This document shows, piece by piece, positions 43,154 to 51,345 of a DNA stretch of 64,000 nt. The notes below the pieces were generated by a model. That model was not told where the DNA came from. It saw only the letters and a program-made list of their open reading frames with translations, and made no database searches. The position numbers and the translations under genes are program-made. The stretch is from NCBI RefSeq assembly GCF_013410115.1, contig NZ_JACCCV010000002.1, positions 1,860,001 to 1,924,000 on the forward strand, given 5' to 3'. How positions within the stretch are numbered: the stretch's first letter is position 1; each line of letters starts with the position of its first letter. The DNA is from Tunturiibacter gelidiferens. GTDB taxonomy: Bacteria; Acidobacteriota; Terriglobia; Terriglobales; Acidobacteriaceae.

Positions 43154-43612
43154 ATGGCAAAGCCAATTGCTTTCAAACCGATTACCGTCGACTTTAAAGC
43201 CGATCTAGTGCGCAAGCTTGAGAAGGCTCCGGAAGAACATGCCGAGGCGCTGCTGCTGGCCTACGATGTGCTTGAAGAGGCGCACCGGAAGGGTCTGCTC
43301 AGCCTGCTGCACGGCGCAATCGGCGCGAAGGATACGATCTTCAATACGTTGTCGAAGTACGCGGCGCAGCCCGAGGGCATCGCAGCGATCCGAAATCTGC
43401 TGACCGCAGCGAAGATCCTGACGGAGCTCGATCCTGAGGTGCTCGATCAGCTCTCGAAGGTGATGGCGCATGCGACCAAAGAGCATCAGGCGGAGCGAGA
43501 GGCACCGAGCCTGTGGCAGCTGGCCAGACGCGCGACGAGCGAAGACAGCCGCCGCGGACTCTCGTTCATGACGCTGGTTCTCTCCGGGCTGGGCAGGTCG
43601 CTGAAGAACTAA
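43154..43612 (+). CDS. DUF1641 protein, formate dehydrogenase partner
   Basis: A 152-residue helical protein of the DUF1641 family (Bacillus YjgD/YrhD). These are encoded directly after YjgC/YrhE-type formate dehydrogenases and probably act as a small subunit or assembly partner. LLLAYDVLEEAHRKGLLSLLHGAIGAKD is typical, and the C-terminus SFMTLVLSGLGRSL fits. GGAGCTATT precedes the ATG. No membrane segment or cluster ligands are visible. Operon with the formate dehydrogenase gene. Confidence 0.88.
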   Translation: MAKPIAFKPITVDFKADLVRKLEKAPEEHAEALLLAYDVLEEAHRKGLLSLLHGAIGAKDTIFNTLSKYAAQPEGIAAIRNLLTAAKILTELDPEVLDQLSKVMAHATKEHQAEREAPSLWQLARRATSEDSRRGLSFMTLVLSGLGRSLKN

Positions 43613-43666
43613 GCAACACGATCCCAGGGAACGCGCGGTGTCGCGGGCTATGGTCAAATAAACGAT

Positions 43667-44503
43667 GTGACTCATTCTTTCGATATAGGTAGTGCACCAC
43701 ATCAGGTCCCGGTAGGCCGGGGCAAGCTTTTTCTCATTGCAGGACCGTGTGTGATCGAGTCCGAGAGCCATGCACGCATGATGGCAGATGCGATTCAACG
43801 CATCACCTCAGACCTCGGCGTTCCTTACATCTTCAAGGCCAGCTACGATAAGGCCAATCGAACCTCTATCAAGAGCTTTCGCGGGCCGGGGCTGGTGGAG
43901 GGTTGCCGCATTCTTCGCATGATCGGGGAGAATACGGGCCTGCCTGTGTTGACCGATGTGCACACCGCCGCAGATTGCGACGCTGTTGCCGAAGCAGTGG
44001 ATGTGCTGCAGATTCCGGCGTTTCTCTGTCGCCAGACGGATCTGCTGATCGCTGCAGCCGAGGCAACGAAGAAGACCGGTGGCGCGATCAACGTGAAGAA
44101 GGGCCAGTTTGTCGCGCCTTGGGACATGCGGCACGCCGTCGAAAAGATTCGCGAGAGCGGAAACGACCGTGTCTCGCTGACCGAACGCGGCGCGAGCTTC
44201 GGATACAACAACTTGGTGGTGGATATGCGTTCGCTGCCGGTGATGCGTGGGTTTGCGCCGGTGGTCTTCGATGGCACCCACTCTGTCCAGACGCCTTCAG
44301 CGGGCAACGGCGTTAGCGGCGGGCAGCCGGAGTTCATCCCCGTGCTGGCTCGCGCGGCAGTCGCCGCTGGGGTGGATGGTGTCTTTCTTGAAGTTCATAA
44401 CAATCCTGCTGAGGCGAAGTCCGATGGAGCCAATGCGCTTCATCTAAACCATCTTAAGGCTGTGCTGGAGCAGCTGCTGGCGGTGCAACATGCCGTTCGC
44501 TAG
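43667..44503 (+). CDS. kdsA: 3-deoxy-8-phosphooctulonate (KDO-8-P) synthase
   Basis: A 278-residue TIM-barrel enzyme condensing arabinose-5-phosphate and phosphoenolpyruvate to KDO-8-phosphate for lipopolysaccharide. IAGPCVIES, FKASYDKANRTS, PGLVEGCRIL, NVKKGQF and DGTHSVQTPS are diagnostic. Its presence implies a Gram-negative outer membrane. The start is GTG 43667 without a strong Shine-Dalgarno; an ATG two bases upstream is out of frame. Repeat D begins six bases after the stop. Confidence 0.96.
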   Translation: MTHSFDIGSAPHQVPVGRGKLFLIAGPCVIESESHARMMADAIQRITSDLGVPYIFKASYDKANRTSIKSFRGPGLVEGCRILRMIGENTGLPVLTDVHTAADCDAVAEAVDVLQIPAFLCRQTDLLIAAAEATKKTGGAINVKKGQFVAPWDMRHAVEKIRESGNDRVSLTERGASFGYNNLVVDMRSLPVMRGFAPVVFDGTHSVQTPSAGNGVSGGQPEFIPVLARAAVAAGVDGVFLEVHNNPAEAKSDGANALHLNHLKAVLEQLLAVQHAVR

Positions 44504-44509
44504 AAGAAC

Positions 44510-44718
44510 GTCCTGCCGGACGGGGCCTCCTGCGCGGAGGGCGGTCGCTTCGTGACTTGTATACCTTGTCTTGGTTTGGGAATAGGCTGGGTCCTCGCGA
44601 TGCTCGGGCGTAATCTTCGTGCCGACCAGCGGGAGGCTCTATACAGCCAATTCTGCCTAGACCGGTAGACGCGTCACGAAGTGACCGCACCGCGCGCACC
44701 GGGCACGTCCGGCAGGAC
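44510..44718 (+). repeat. Palindromic repeat family 1, copy D
   Basis: A 209 bp copy with terminal arms GTCCTGCCGGACGG (44510) and CGTCCGGCAGGAC (44706-44718), middle arms GCGGTCGCTTCGTGAC and GTCACGAAGTGACCGC, and a right inner arm CCGACCAGCGGGAGG. The left inner arm has diverged. It lies between convergent genes (kdsA and the OmpA-like gene), in the same orientation as copies A-C. Confidence 0.9.
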
Positions 44719-44728
44719 ATTACCGCTT

Positions 44729-44756
44729 AAAAAAAGCGGCCCCTCAGTGAGGGGCC
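44729..44756 (-). terminator. Rho-independent terminator of the OmpA-like gene
   Basis: Minus-strand GGCCCCTCACTGAGGGGCC folds into an 8 bp GC-rich stem and is followed by GCTTTTTTT. It is placed about 110 bp beyond the OmpA-like stop codon and just inside repeat D's right edge. Confidence 0.85.
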
Positions 44757-44868
44757 AATCTGCCTTGGTTCTCTCTGGTTAGGAGAGGTTTTTGCGAGTG
44801 CGCTCTAGGTCGCTATCTCGGCAAACTTGCGGACGGTGCGAGACTAACTACACCGTCCTGGGGGAGGG

Positions 44869-45780
44869 CTACTGATTCACCTCTTGTGGTGAACTTACTC
44901 CCGCGTGGGAGGTCTTTGGCGTTGCTGTTGCGCTGGACGCCGAGTCGGAACTCATCGATGCCAAGCTGTTATGGAGCAGCGTGACGCGAACCCCGTTTAC
45001 GACTGCCTGCTCGCCATCTGCCGGCTTGGCGGTGTTCTTGCCGAGGCCAGTCTTGTAGATGCGGTAGACCGGAACCTGATGTTCGGTGACGAGGTAGCGG
45101 ACGACAGAGTCAGCCATTGCCTGCGAGGTCTGAACACCGGATTTGCTATAACCCTGCACTTCGATGATGTAGCCCTTCTCGCCAGAAAGTGTAGTGGCGA
45201 GATTGTCGAGATCGGATTTACCGGTGGGCCCGAGAGCGGTACGACCCGAGGCAAACTTCACTGATGTCGAAGAGACTGTCTGGTATTGATCGAGATTGCC
45301 GACCGTGTTGCCGAGGGAATCTGTGCGGCTGCTTGCATTACCGGCAAGGGTCTGGGCGGAGTTCGCACGATTCGCCGCATCCTGTGCATGCTGGTCGGCC
45401 GTGTTTGCCGAATTCATTGCATTCTTGATGCCAGCCTGCGAACGGGAGTCTACATCTTTGATATCGTTAGCGTTCTTAGACTGAAGCTGATCGAGTTCGT
45501 TGACCTGACCCTTGATGGGCGCTGTCTGCCTGTTTACCCACTTCTTGCGGGCAAACGGGTTCATGTGGCCCCAGAAGCCTTCCTTCGATTGATCAGCGAG
45601 GGGCTTGCCGGTGGCGTAGGTGGACTTGTCGTCTGGACTCGTTGCGCCCGAGGTCGAGCTGGCTGCTGCCGGGTCTGTTGTCTGCGTCGCGGGAGTGCTC
45701 GTCTGAGCGAATGCCGAGATGCCCAATGCACTACCTAACAGTAAAGCTGGGAGGCCGAAAGTAGTTCCGGATTTCATCAT
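44869..45780 (-). CDS. OmpA-like periplasmic protein with coiled coil
   Basis: A protein of about 303 residues. Signal peptide (SGTTFGLPALLLGSALGISA, FAQ), a Thr/Ser-rich linker, then an alanine-rich coiled coil at about 105-170 (AGIKNAMNSANTADQHAQDA), resembling Lpp-type helices. The C-terminal OmpA-like fold (VSSTSVKFASGRTAL, IIEVQGYSKSG, VYRIYKTGLG) lacks the usual Asp and Arg that bind peptidoglycan diaminopimelate: GYSKSG replaces GHTD, and QAMADSVVRYL replaces the NxxLSxxRA helix. AAGGAG is upstream of ATG 45780. Confidence 0.82.
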   Translation of the reverse strand: MMKSGTTFGLPALLLGSALGISAFAQTSTPATQTTDPAAASSTSGATSPDDKSTYATGKPLADQSKEGFWGHMNPFARKKWVNRQTAPIKGQVNELDQLQSKNANDIKDVDSRSQAGIKNAMNSANTADQHAQDAANRANSAQTLAGNASSRTDSLGNTVGNLDQYQTVSSTSVKFASGRTALGPTGKSDLDNLATTLSGEKGYIIEVQGYSKSGVQTSQAMADSVVRYLVTEHQVPVYRIYKTGLGKNTAKPADGEQAVVNGVRVTLLHNSLASMSSDSASSATATPKTSHAGVSSPQEVNQ

Positions 45781-45999
45781 TTGGTCTGCTCTCCTTTTCT
45801 GACTCTGCGCCTGTGTTCCAGACGTCAACATGCACTTGCTAGAGCAGGTAGCGTGCCAAAGTACTTAAACGTATCAACCCATTGATAATATGTAGCTTAG
45901 ACAAGATCGTGAGTTCCAGACAGGCGGGAGATTACAACCGACTCACGCAAAATCTTCCCGGGGGCCGGGTAACTATTACCCGATCTCCCCTAAGGGCCG

Positions 46000-46611
46000 C
46001 TACTTTATGTTCACGCTAATGATGTGAATCTCGGGCATTTGCGTGTTCCAGTTGGCGGGAATGGTCTCGAAGATAAGGCGAAAGTCCCGCTCCTCGCCTG
46101 GCTTTAGAGGGGAGGCGCTTATTGGCTGTGTGTCGATATAAGGCTCGCGCATCCGGACTACCGATAACGGCAGCGTCTCCACCTGCGGCGGCATGGCCTC
46201 GTCGTTGCGGAAGATGACCTGAACCGTGACGCCGGATACGGTCTGACCACCGGCGTTCTGGATGTGACCGTCGATGAAGGTCGACTTTCCTCCTGAGAGG
46301 CTCGTCGACTCGCTCATCGCAAGCTGCGAAAGAGGAAGCTCTGCAGCGTAGGCGGCCAGTGGCTGGATCGTATTTGGGGAAGCCTGCGGCTTATGGCGTG
46401 TCGCGAAGACCAGGCCGATGAGCACCACCACGACCACCAACCCCGCCACACCCCATGCTGCGGCCGGAACTCCACCTCCTTCCGGCGGCTTGCTTTCGAA
46501 CATCGCAGGCTGTGGGCTACTGTTCTCGCTGCTCCCTGGCGGAATCGGAGTGCTCCGTGAGGAATCAGATGGATTAACCGGGGTATCGAGTGGACGACGG
46601 TCTTCGCTCAT
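46000..46611 (-). CDS. DUF2393-like membrane-anchored protein
   Basis: A protein of about 203 residues with a Pro/Ser-rich cytoplasmic N-terminus, one transmembrane helix (AWGVAGLVVVVVLIGLVFAT) and a periplasmic beta-sandwich domain (KSTFIDGHIQNAGGQTVSGV, then LKPGEERDFRLIFETIP). The pattern fits DUF2393 (FxLIFExIP near the C-terminus), common in Acidobacteria and unstudied. A stem CGGGTAA-CTA-TTACCCG at 45966-45982 lies just after the stop. ATG 46611 is chosen over 46645-46647. Confidence 0.75.
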   Translation of the reverse strand: MSEDRRPLDTPVNPSDSSRSTPIPPGSSENSSPQPAMFESKPPEGGGVPAAAWGVAGLVVVVVLIGLVFATRHKPQASPNTIQPLAAYAAELPLSQLAMSESTSLSGGKSTFIDGHIQNAGGQTVSGVTVQVIFRNDEAMPPQVETLPLSVVRMREPYIDTQPISASPLKPGEERDFRLIFETIPANWNTQMPEIHIISVNIK

Positions 46612-46857
46612 AAGCGGAGATTTTATACCGCTGGATGCCACTGCCAACTGAACCTGCTCTTTCGTTCAGCCGCCCTTGACCTCCCCAAAAGGAATCAATA
46701 GAGGGTCCGCGACAAAAACTTCGACGAATTTTCATGCCAACACCAGAACTTCATGGTGCATTCTCGCGTTAAGGAACATCTATAGGGTGTCGGCTAATTG
46801 CACCTGGACGGATCTTTGACCGACTGCAGCGGATCGGAACCGCGAGGAGAGGTAAGC

Positions 46858-47022
46858 ATGAACGAGCAAATCGATCTTTCGCCTGAGCTGCCGTTCTCGT
46901 CCCTGGATCCTAAGAACGGCCTGCGGGTTGCCGAGGGGGTCACGGTTCCCATCGCGGCAGACCGCATGTATCAGCTCGCCGCGCTTACTGCCGGCCTGTT
47001 TCTGCTGGTCACGCTGGTCTAA
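46858..47022 (+). CDS. Very small single-span membrane protein
   Basis: A 54-residue protein with a strong GAGGAGAGG ribosome-binding site six bases before its ATG. The N-terminus is polar (NEQIDLSPELPFSSLDPKNG). The C-terminus is one hydrophobic helix reaching the last residue (MYQLAALTAGLFLLVTLV). Probably membrane-attached; no family recognised. Confidence 0.55.
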   Translation: MNEQIDLSPELPFSSLDPKNGLRVAEGVTVPIAADRMYQLAALTAGLFLLVTLV

Positions 47023-47092
47023 ATTCGTTAGGCTCGCTGTTGCGTTAGCTCATGCTTCAAACGACAGCGACCGATGCCTGAAATAACATCGC

Positions 47093-47848
47093 TTAGGCAA
47101 AGCTGGCACGTTTGACCTTCTGGCGGAAGTCTTCGCCCTGCATCTCTACGACAACACACATCTCCTGCAGTCGGGACCGCATCCGTTCGCCGATCCTGTC
47201 GCCGAGCGTCTCCTCGCGCATCGCCCCACGCACGCCGCTCTCGGTGCCAAGAGGGCCCGCGTTCGCGTAATTGGTTGTGATGATCGTGGTGCGGCGGTCA
47301 TTGTAGCGGGTGTTTAGAATGTGTGCGACCGTGTCCCAAACCCAGTCTGTGGGCTTCGACGCGCCGAGTTCGTCCAGCACGAGAACCTCGGCGTCGAAGA
47401 CAGGTGCCAGTACCTCGAGCTCGGTGGCGGAGACCTTATTGTTGTAGCTGTTCTGCACCTGCTTCAACAGGTCGCGGTAGTCGAAGAAGAGACCGGTTGC
47501 GCCGCGTTCCGCCACCAGCGCCTGCAGAATCCCCACTGCCAGATGCGTCTTTCCGACGCCGATCGAACCAGTGATCAGCAGCCCGGTTCCAGCCGTCTCG
47601 ACCGGGTAGCCGTCGACGAACTTCCTTGCGCGCAGATGGGCCAGAGTGAGCGACCGATTTGAGGAGGGAAAGTCCGTCTCGTAGCTTTCGAGAGAGCAGT
47701 GCTCGTACCGCTTCGGAATGTGCGCGCGGCCCAGCATGCGCTCGGCCCGCTTCTGCACCCGGCAGACGCAGTTTTTGACGAACTGCCTGCCATCCTCCTG
47801 CAGGATCAACATCCCCGCGCCACCGCATATCGTGCAGACTTCACTCAT
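47093..47848 (-). CDS. DnaC/IstB-like helicase-loader ATPase with zinc cluster
   Basis: A 251-residue AAA+ protein. The N-terminus has CTICGGAGM and NCVCR, a likely zinc site as in DnaI-type loaders. Walker A GSIGVGKTHLA is near residue 95, Walker B VLVLDELGASKP follows, sensor 1 is TIITTNYAN, and an arginine-finger/sensor-2 region is RIGERMRSRLQEM. This is a candidate DnaC/DnaI-type loader of the replicative helicase. No transposase is nearby, so an IstB role is less likely. Confidence 0.85.
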   Translation of the reverse strand: MSEVCTICGGAGMLILQEDGRQFVKNCVCRVQKRAERMLGRAHIPKRYEHCSLESYETDFPSSNRSLTLAHLRARKFVDGYPVETAGTGLLITGSIGVGKTHLAVGILQALVAERGATGLFFDYRDLLKQVQNSYNNKVSATELEVLAPVFDAEVLVLDELGASKPTDWVWDTVAHILNTRYNDRRTTIITTNYANAGPLGTESGVRGAMREETLGDRIGERMRSRLQEMCVVVEMQGEDFRQKVKRASFA

Positions 47849-48046
47849 AGCCGTCCTCTCAGTATGGCAGCATCTGAATCCAATTGCCCCCTGTGCGAAT
47901 CTGAGTTAAACTGAGGAAACTGCTTGAGCGCTCCGAAAAGGCGCAAGCGGCGGCGCGACAGGCCCTTCGATGTGACGTGAACTCTTCCGTTGCAAGCGAT
48001 CCGCGAGCCGGCAGGCATACCCAAGATTCAGAAAAGGATAGTTACC

Positions 48047-48283
48047 ATGCCAAAAGAAGGTATTCACCCGAAGTACGACAACATCCACGTCAAATGCGCC
48101 TGCGGAAACACGTTTGAGACCCGCTCCACGCATAAAGGCGACATCGTCGTCGAAATCTGCTCCGCCTGCCACCCGTTCTTTACCGGCAAGCAGAAGCTGA
48201 TCGACACCGCAGGTCGCGTCGAGCGCTTCCGCCGCAAGTTCGCCAAGTCGGACGCCGGCAAGGCAGAGACCGCCGCGAAGTAA
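48047..48283 (+). CDS. rpmE: 50S ribosomal protein L31 (zinc type)
   Basis: A 78-residue L31 of the Cys-containing (C+) type: KCACGNTF and EICSACHPFFTGKQKLIDTAGRV give the zinc ligands and signature. AAAGGA precedes the ATG at 48047. The C-terminal SDAGKAETAAK is a short tail. Rho-independent terminator directly downstream. Confidence 0.96.
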   Translation: MPKEGIHPKYDNIHVKCACGNTFETRSTHKGDIVVEICSACHPFFTGKQKLIDTAGRVERFRRKFAKSDAGKAETAAK

Positions 48284-48305
48284 GCGGACGCCTAAATCAC
48301 CCAGG

Positions 48306-48337
48306 GGCCTCCGCACTACGCGGGGGCCTTTGTTTTG
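48306..48337 (+). terminator. Rho-independent terminator after rpmE
   Basis: GGCCTCCGC (48306-48314) and GCGGGGGCC (48320-48328) form a 9 bp stem, with one G-T pair and a five-base loop, followed by TTTGTTTTG. It is 22 bp after the rpmE stop in the correct orientation. Confidence 0.88.
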
Positions 48338-48427
48338 TCTAAACTAGTCGCAGGAAGGGCTACAAGCAGCGTGAAGAAGCGTTACACCCTCGAACAGAAG
48401 CGCTGGGACGATCCAGCCGAGCATACG

Positions 48428-49663
48428 ATGCCCGAGCACTCCCGCGTGCCTGCGAGCTTCACCATCGGCAACGTGAAGATCGCGCCTGCGACGGTACTCG
48501 CTCCTATGGCCGGGGTGACCGACACAGTCTTTCGCCGCTTCATCAAGAACGCCAGCCAGTTCACCAGTGCGACCGATGACGCAGTCGATCGGGCGTCGAA
48601 CATTGACAGCGTCACCTCGAACCAGCAATCCGGCTGCGGTCTCATCATGACGGAGTTCACCTCCGCCGACGGCCTATCTCGCATGCGCGAGACCAAGCGC
48701 AAGCGCTACCTGACGTATTACGACGACGAACACCCCATCTCCGCACAGCTCTTCGGCTCGAATCCCGCAACGCTCGCTGACTCGGCGCGCATTGTGCAGG
48801 ACGCAGGCTTCGACCTCGTAGACCTGAATCTGGGCTGCCCGGCGAAGCGCGTCGTCGCCTGCAATGGAGGCTCCGGCTTGCTGCGCGATCTGCCCCTGAT
48901 CGAGACGATCTTCAAGACCGTACGTGCCGCCGTTTCAATTCCCTTCACCGTAAAGTTCCGCATGGGTTGGAGCGACAAGCACATCGTCTGCGTCGACCTT
49001 GCGAAGATGGCCGAGGACTGCGGCCTGAACGCCGTTGCACTGCACGCCCGCACCCGCGAAGACGGCTACACCGGCCAGGCGCGTTGGGAGTACATCGCCG
49101 CCGTCAAAGACGCTGTGAAGATCCCGGTCATCGGAAATGGCGACATCCGCACTCCCGAGGACGCCGCCGCCATGGTCGATGTCACCGGATGCGACGCCGT
49201 GATGATCGGCCGCACCGCTCCTTCGAATCCTTGGATCTTCCGGCAGATCGCGCAGTACACCGCGTCGAAAGAAGCCACCGGCTTCGGCACTTACGACCAG
49301 CCCACCGACCAGGATCGCTATCGCATGATTCGGACCTACTTCCAGATGCTGGTCGATGAGATCGCGCTCGAAGAGCGAGCCGAAGCAGCACGCGCGGAGG
49401 CCATCACCGCCGCGGGACAAGTTGCACGCGAGCAGCGCCACCGCGACTGCGTCGGCAAGATGAAGCAGTTCGCGAGCTGGTTCACCCACGGCGTCCCCGG
49501 CGGCAGCGCGCTGCGCAAACAGATCTTCGAATCGAAGAACGGCGATGCAGTTCTCGGCGCGATTGAAAACTTCTTCTCGAACCGCGCGGACGAGCTCGTT
49601 TCCCATCCCGAGATGGTCACGCAGGACGGCCAGCTTCTCACCTCCGCAGCCTACTGTGATTGA
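48428..49663 (+). CDS. dusB: tRNA-dihydrouridine synthase DusB family
   Basis: An FMN enzyme that reduces specific uridines in tRNA. APMAGVTD, the active-site Cys in LNLGCPAKRVV, VKFRMGW, ALHARTREDGYTG, GNGDI and MIGRTAPSNPWIF are all typical. About 411 residues against the usual 320-330. The extra length is a 20-25-residue insert after FRRFIKNA (FTSATDDAVDRASNIDSV), which splits the otherwise adjacent GLIMTEFTSADGL, plus a longer C-terminal helical region. Start alternatives are GTG 48371 and ATG 48428; ATG is used. It is convergent with the next gene, six bases apart. Confidence 0.93.
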   Translation: MPEHSRVPASFTIGNVKIAPATVLAPMAGVTDTVFRRFIKNASQFTSATDDAVDRASNIDSVTSNQQSGCGLIMTEFTSADGLSRMRETKRKRYLTYYDDEHPISAQLFGSNPATLADSARIVQDAGFDLVDLNLGCPAKRVVACNGGSGLLRDLPLIETIFKTVRAAVSIPFTVKFRMGWSDKHIVCVDLAKMAEDCGLNAVALHARTREDGYTGQARWEYIAAVKDAVKIPVIGNGDIRTPEDAAAMVDVTGCDAVMIGRTAPSNPWIFRQIAQYTASKEATGFGTYDQPTDQDRYRMIRTYFQMLVDEIALEERAEAARAEAITAAGQVAREQRHRDCVGKMKQFASWFTHGVPGGSALRKQIFESKNGDAVLGAIENFFSNRADELVSHPEMVTQDGQLLTSAAYCD

Positions 49664-49669
49664 TTGCGG

Positions 49670-51301
49670 CTAGACTCTGCCCTGCAACACGTGCGTGGAG
49701 TGTGACCCGGCGTCTGTGTTCCGTTTGCGCCACACAGCTTTCACCTTCGCACGCCAACGCTCATCAAGCGCAATAAGACTCCATTCGACTCGCGGTGAAA
49801 GGTACCGCAGCACGACTTCCGTCGCAGGATGAACTCTCAGCGCTGGTGCCACCAGATAAAGTCGCGGAGGCTCGGCCGACAAGCGCAGCCCGCCGAAGTA
49901 TCCGTGCCGCTGAAACTCTCCCAACCCAGTGGTGTTATCGGGATTCTGCAGATGGTGCCATCGCACCCGGACCCAGTAATCCAGCCCCTGCAGAGCGAGG
50001 TGAAGGTCTTCGTCGGCCTTCAATTCAATGACCGCCAACCGTCCGTCTTCGGTGATGCCGAGCAGGTCGAGCATTCCACGATCCGCGGCGGCGAACGCAG
50101 GCACCTGCGTGTAAACATGCTTCGGATCGAGGCGCGCATCGAGCGGCTCGAAATCACGCCTGAGCACGCTCTCCAGCCAGCGCTCGGGCTGCATGCGATA
50201 AAGTGGATCGCGCTTGTCGCCGCCAGCGATGCGCCGTGCAAACAATCGCGCCACCAGCTCGCGCAGCTCGTTCACATTCTCTTCGGTCATGGGAGTCTCG
50301 TTCGCGCCGGCGCCGAAGGTGATCTCCTGCGCACTGTTGAACGAGTTTCCCGCGTAGCCCATTCGCACCCGCGCAAACTCCAGGCCGTGCAGCAAAAACG
50401 CTAGCTCCGTGCCGCTGCGAAGACGCTGCTCCACCACCGCGCGCATCGTCTCCGGCACGAGCGTCATCACACGGAGCGTGGACTCGGCAAATCGCTCGTG
50501 TGCGGAGTGCTCATTAGGAGCATGCATCAGACGGGTGGTCAGGTTGCCATGGTCGGCCGCGTCACGCTGCTCCAACTCTTCCGACTTCTGGTCCAACTCC
50601 CACAACTCCCACCGGGCAACCGACGGGTTGAGCCACGCCATTCGCGAAAGAGTCAGTATCGCCATTCCACGCGGCACGATCAGCTTCAATCCTTGATACA
50701 GCCTTCGCCCATCCCCGGAGTCGCGGCAGTGCTGCAGCCATAGAATCCCCAGAGTCAAAATTCCATCGACGGTCGCCTGGGTCTCCTCTTCATTGACGGC
50801 GATCACAGCCCAAGCCTTTTGCCCCTGGATCAGCGATCCGCGCGCATAGGCAGGCCCGAAGCTCTTCTCAAGATCCATCGCGGTACGAAGCCCATCCACC
50901 TTGAACTCCGGAAAGCTGCGCAACAGAACGCGCTCCAACACCTTCAGATACCGCACTCGCGTCGCCTCCCGCGTAGAAGGTGTACGGCGATCGCGATCGG
51001 TTACAAGTTCAAGCGTCTGTGGTTTGGTCTGTCCGAACCGGTGCGTGCTCAGCCGCAGCACTCCGTTGCGAAGCGTCGTACCACTCACTCGCCGAACGAG
51101 ATTGCGGTCCTCTCCCCACAGATGCAGCGTGCACCGGCCGTGCTCGGTCGCAAGCTTGTACTTTGCCTCGCGCATGTCGAAGAGGACTTTGCCATCTTCC
51201 AACACCACGGCGCGGGGAGATTCAGCTAAAAAGGATTCAAGTGCAGCGGTGATCTGTTCTACCGTCTGCACGGGCTCCGCGGAGGAGACTCTTGGCGGCA
51301 T
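49670..51301 (-). CDS. Uncharacterised protein with PD-(D/E)XK-like C-terminal domain
   Basis: A 543-residue cytoplasmic protein. The last 135 residues carry a nuclease-like pattern: Asp412 in MLDLLG, then LAVIELKAD with Glu426-x-Lys428, and QGLDY (Q438xxxY442), as in RecB-type PD-(D/E)XK folds. Residues 1-110 are beta-rich (VLEDGKVLFDMREAKYKLATE); residues 110-400 include VAVIAV-like VAVNEEET and a helical segment with RDPLYRMQPERWLES before the nuclease part. I recognise no named family. It may act in DNA repair or defence. No methyltransferase or toxin partner is adjacent. Confidence 0.75.
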   Translation of the reverse strand: MPPRVSSAEPVQTVEQITAALESFLAESPRAVVLEDGKVLFDMREAKYKLATEHGRCTLHLWGEDRNLVRRVSGTTLRNGVLRLSTHRFGQTKPQTLELVTDRDRRTPSTREATRVRYLKVLERVLLRSFPEFKVDGLRTAMDLEKSFGPAYARGSLIQGQKAWAVIAVNEEETQATVDGILTLGILWLQHCRDSGDGRRLYQGLKLIVPRGMAILTLSRMAWLNPSVARWELWELDQKSEELEQRDAADHGNLTTRLMHAPNEHSAHERFAESTLRVMTLVPETMRAVVEQRLRSGTELAFLLHGLEFARVRMGYAGNSFNSAQEITFGAGANETPMTEENVNELRELVARLFARRIAGGDKRDPLYRMQPERWLESVLRRDFEPLDARLDPKHVYTQVPAFAAADRGMLDLLGITEDGRLAVIELKADEDLHLALQGLDYWVRVRWHHLQNPDNTTGLGEFQRHGYFGGLRLSAEPPRLYLVAPALRVHPATEVVLRYLSPRVEWSLIALDERWRAKVKAVWRKRNTDAGSHSTHVLQGRV

Positions 51302-51345
51302 AGCCGAACGTTAGCACATCTGCGAGCCTGAAAAGCTCTCGCGAT

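Noticed and set aside
45832..45999. dif-like site near the skew switch
   Set aside because: An AT-rich stretch at about 45870-45900 was compared with XerC/XerD consensus arms, but too few positions match.
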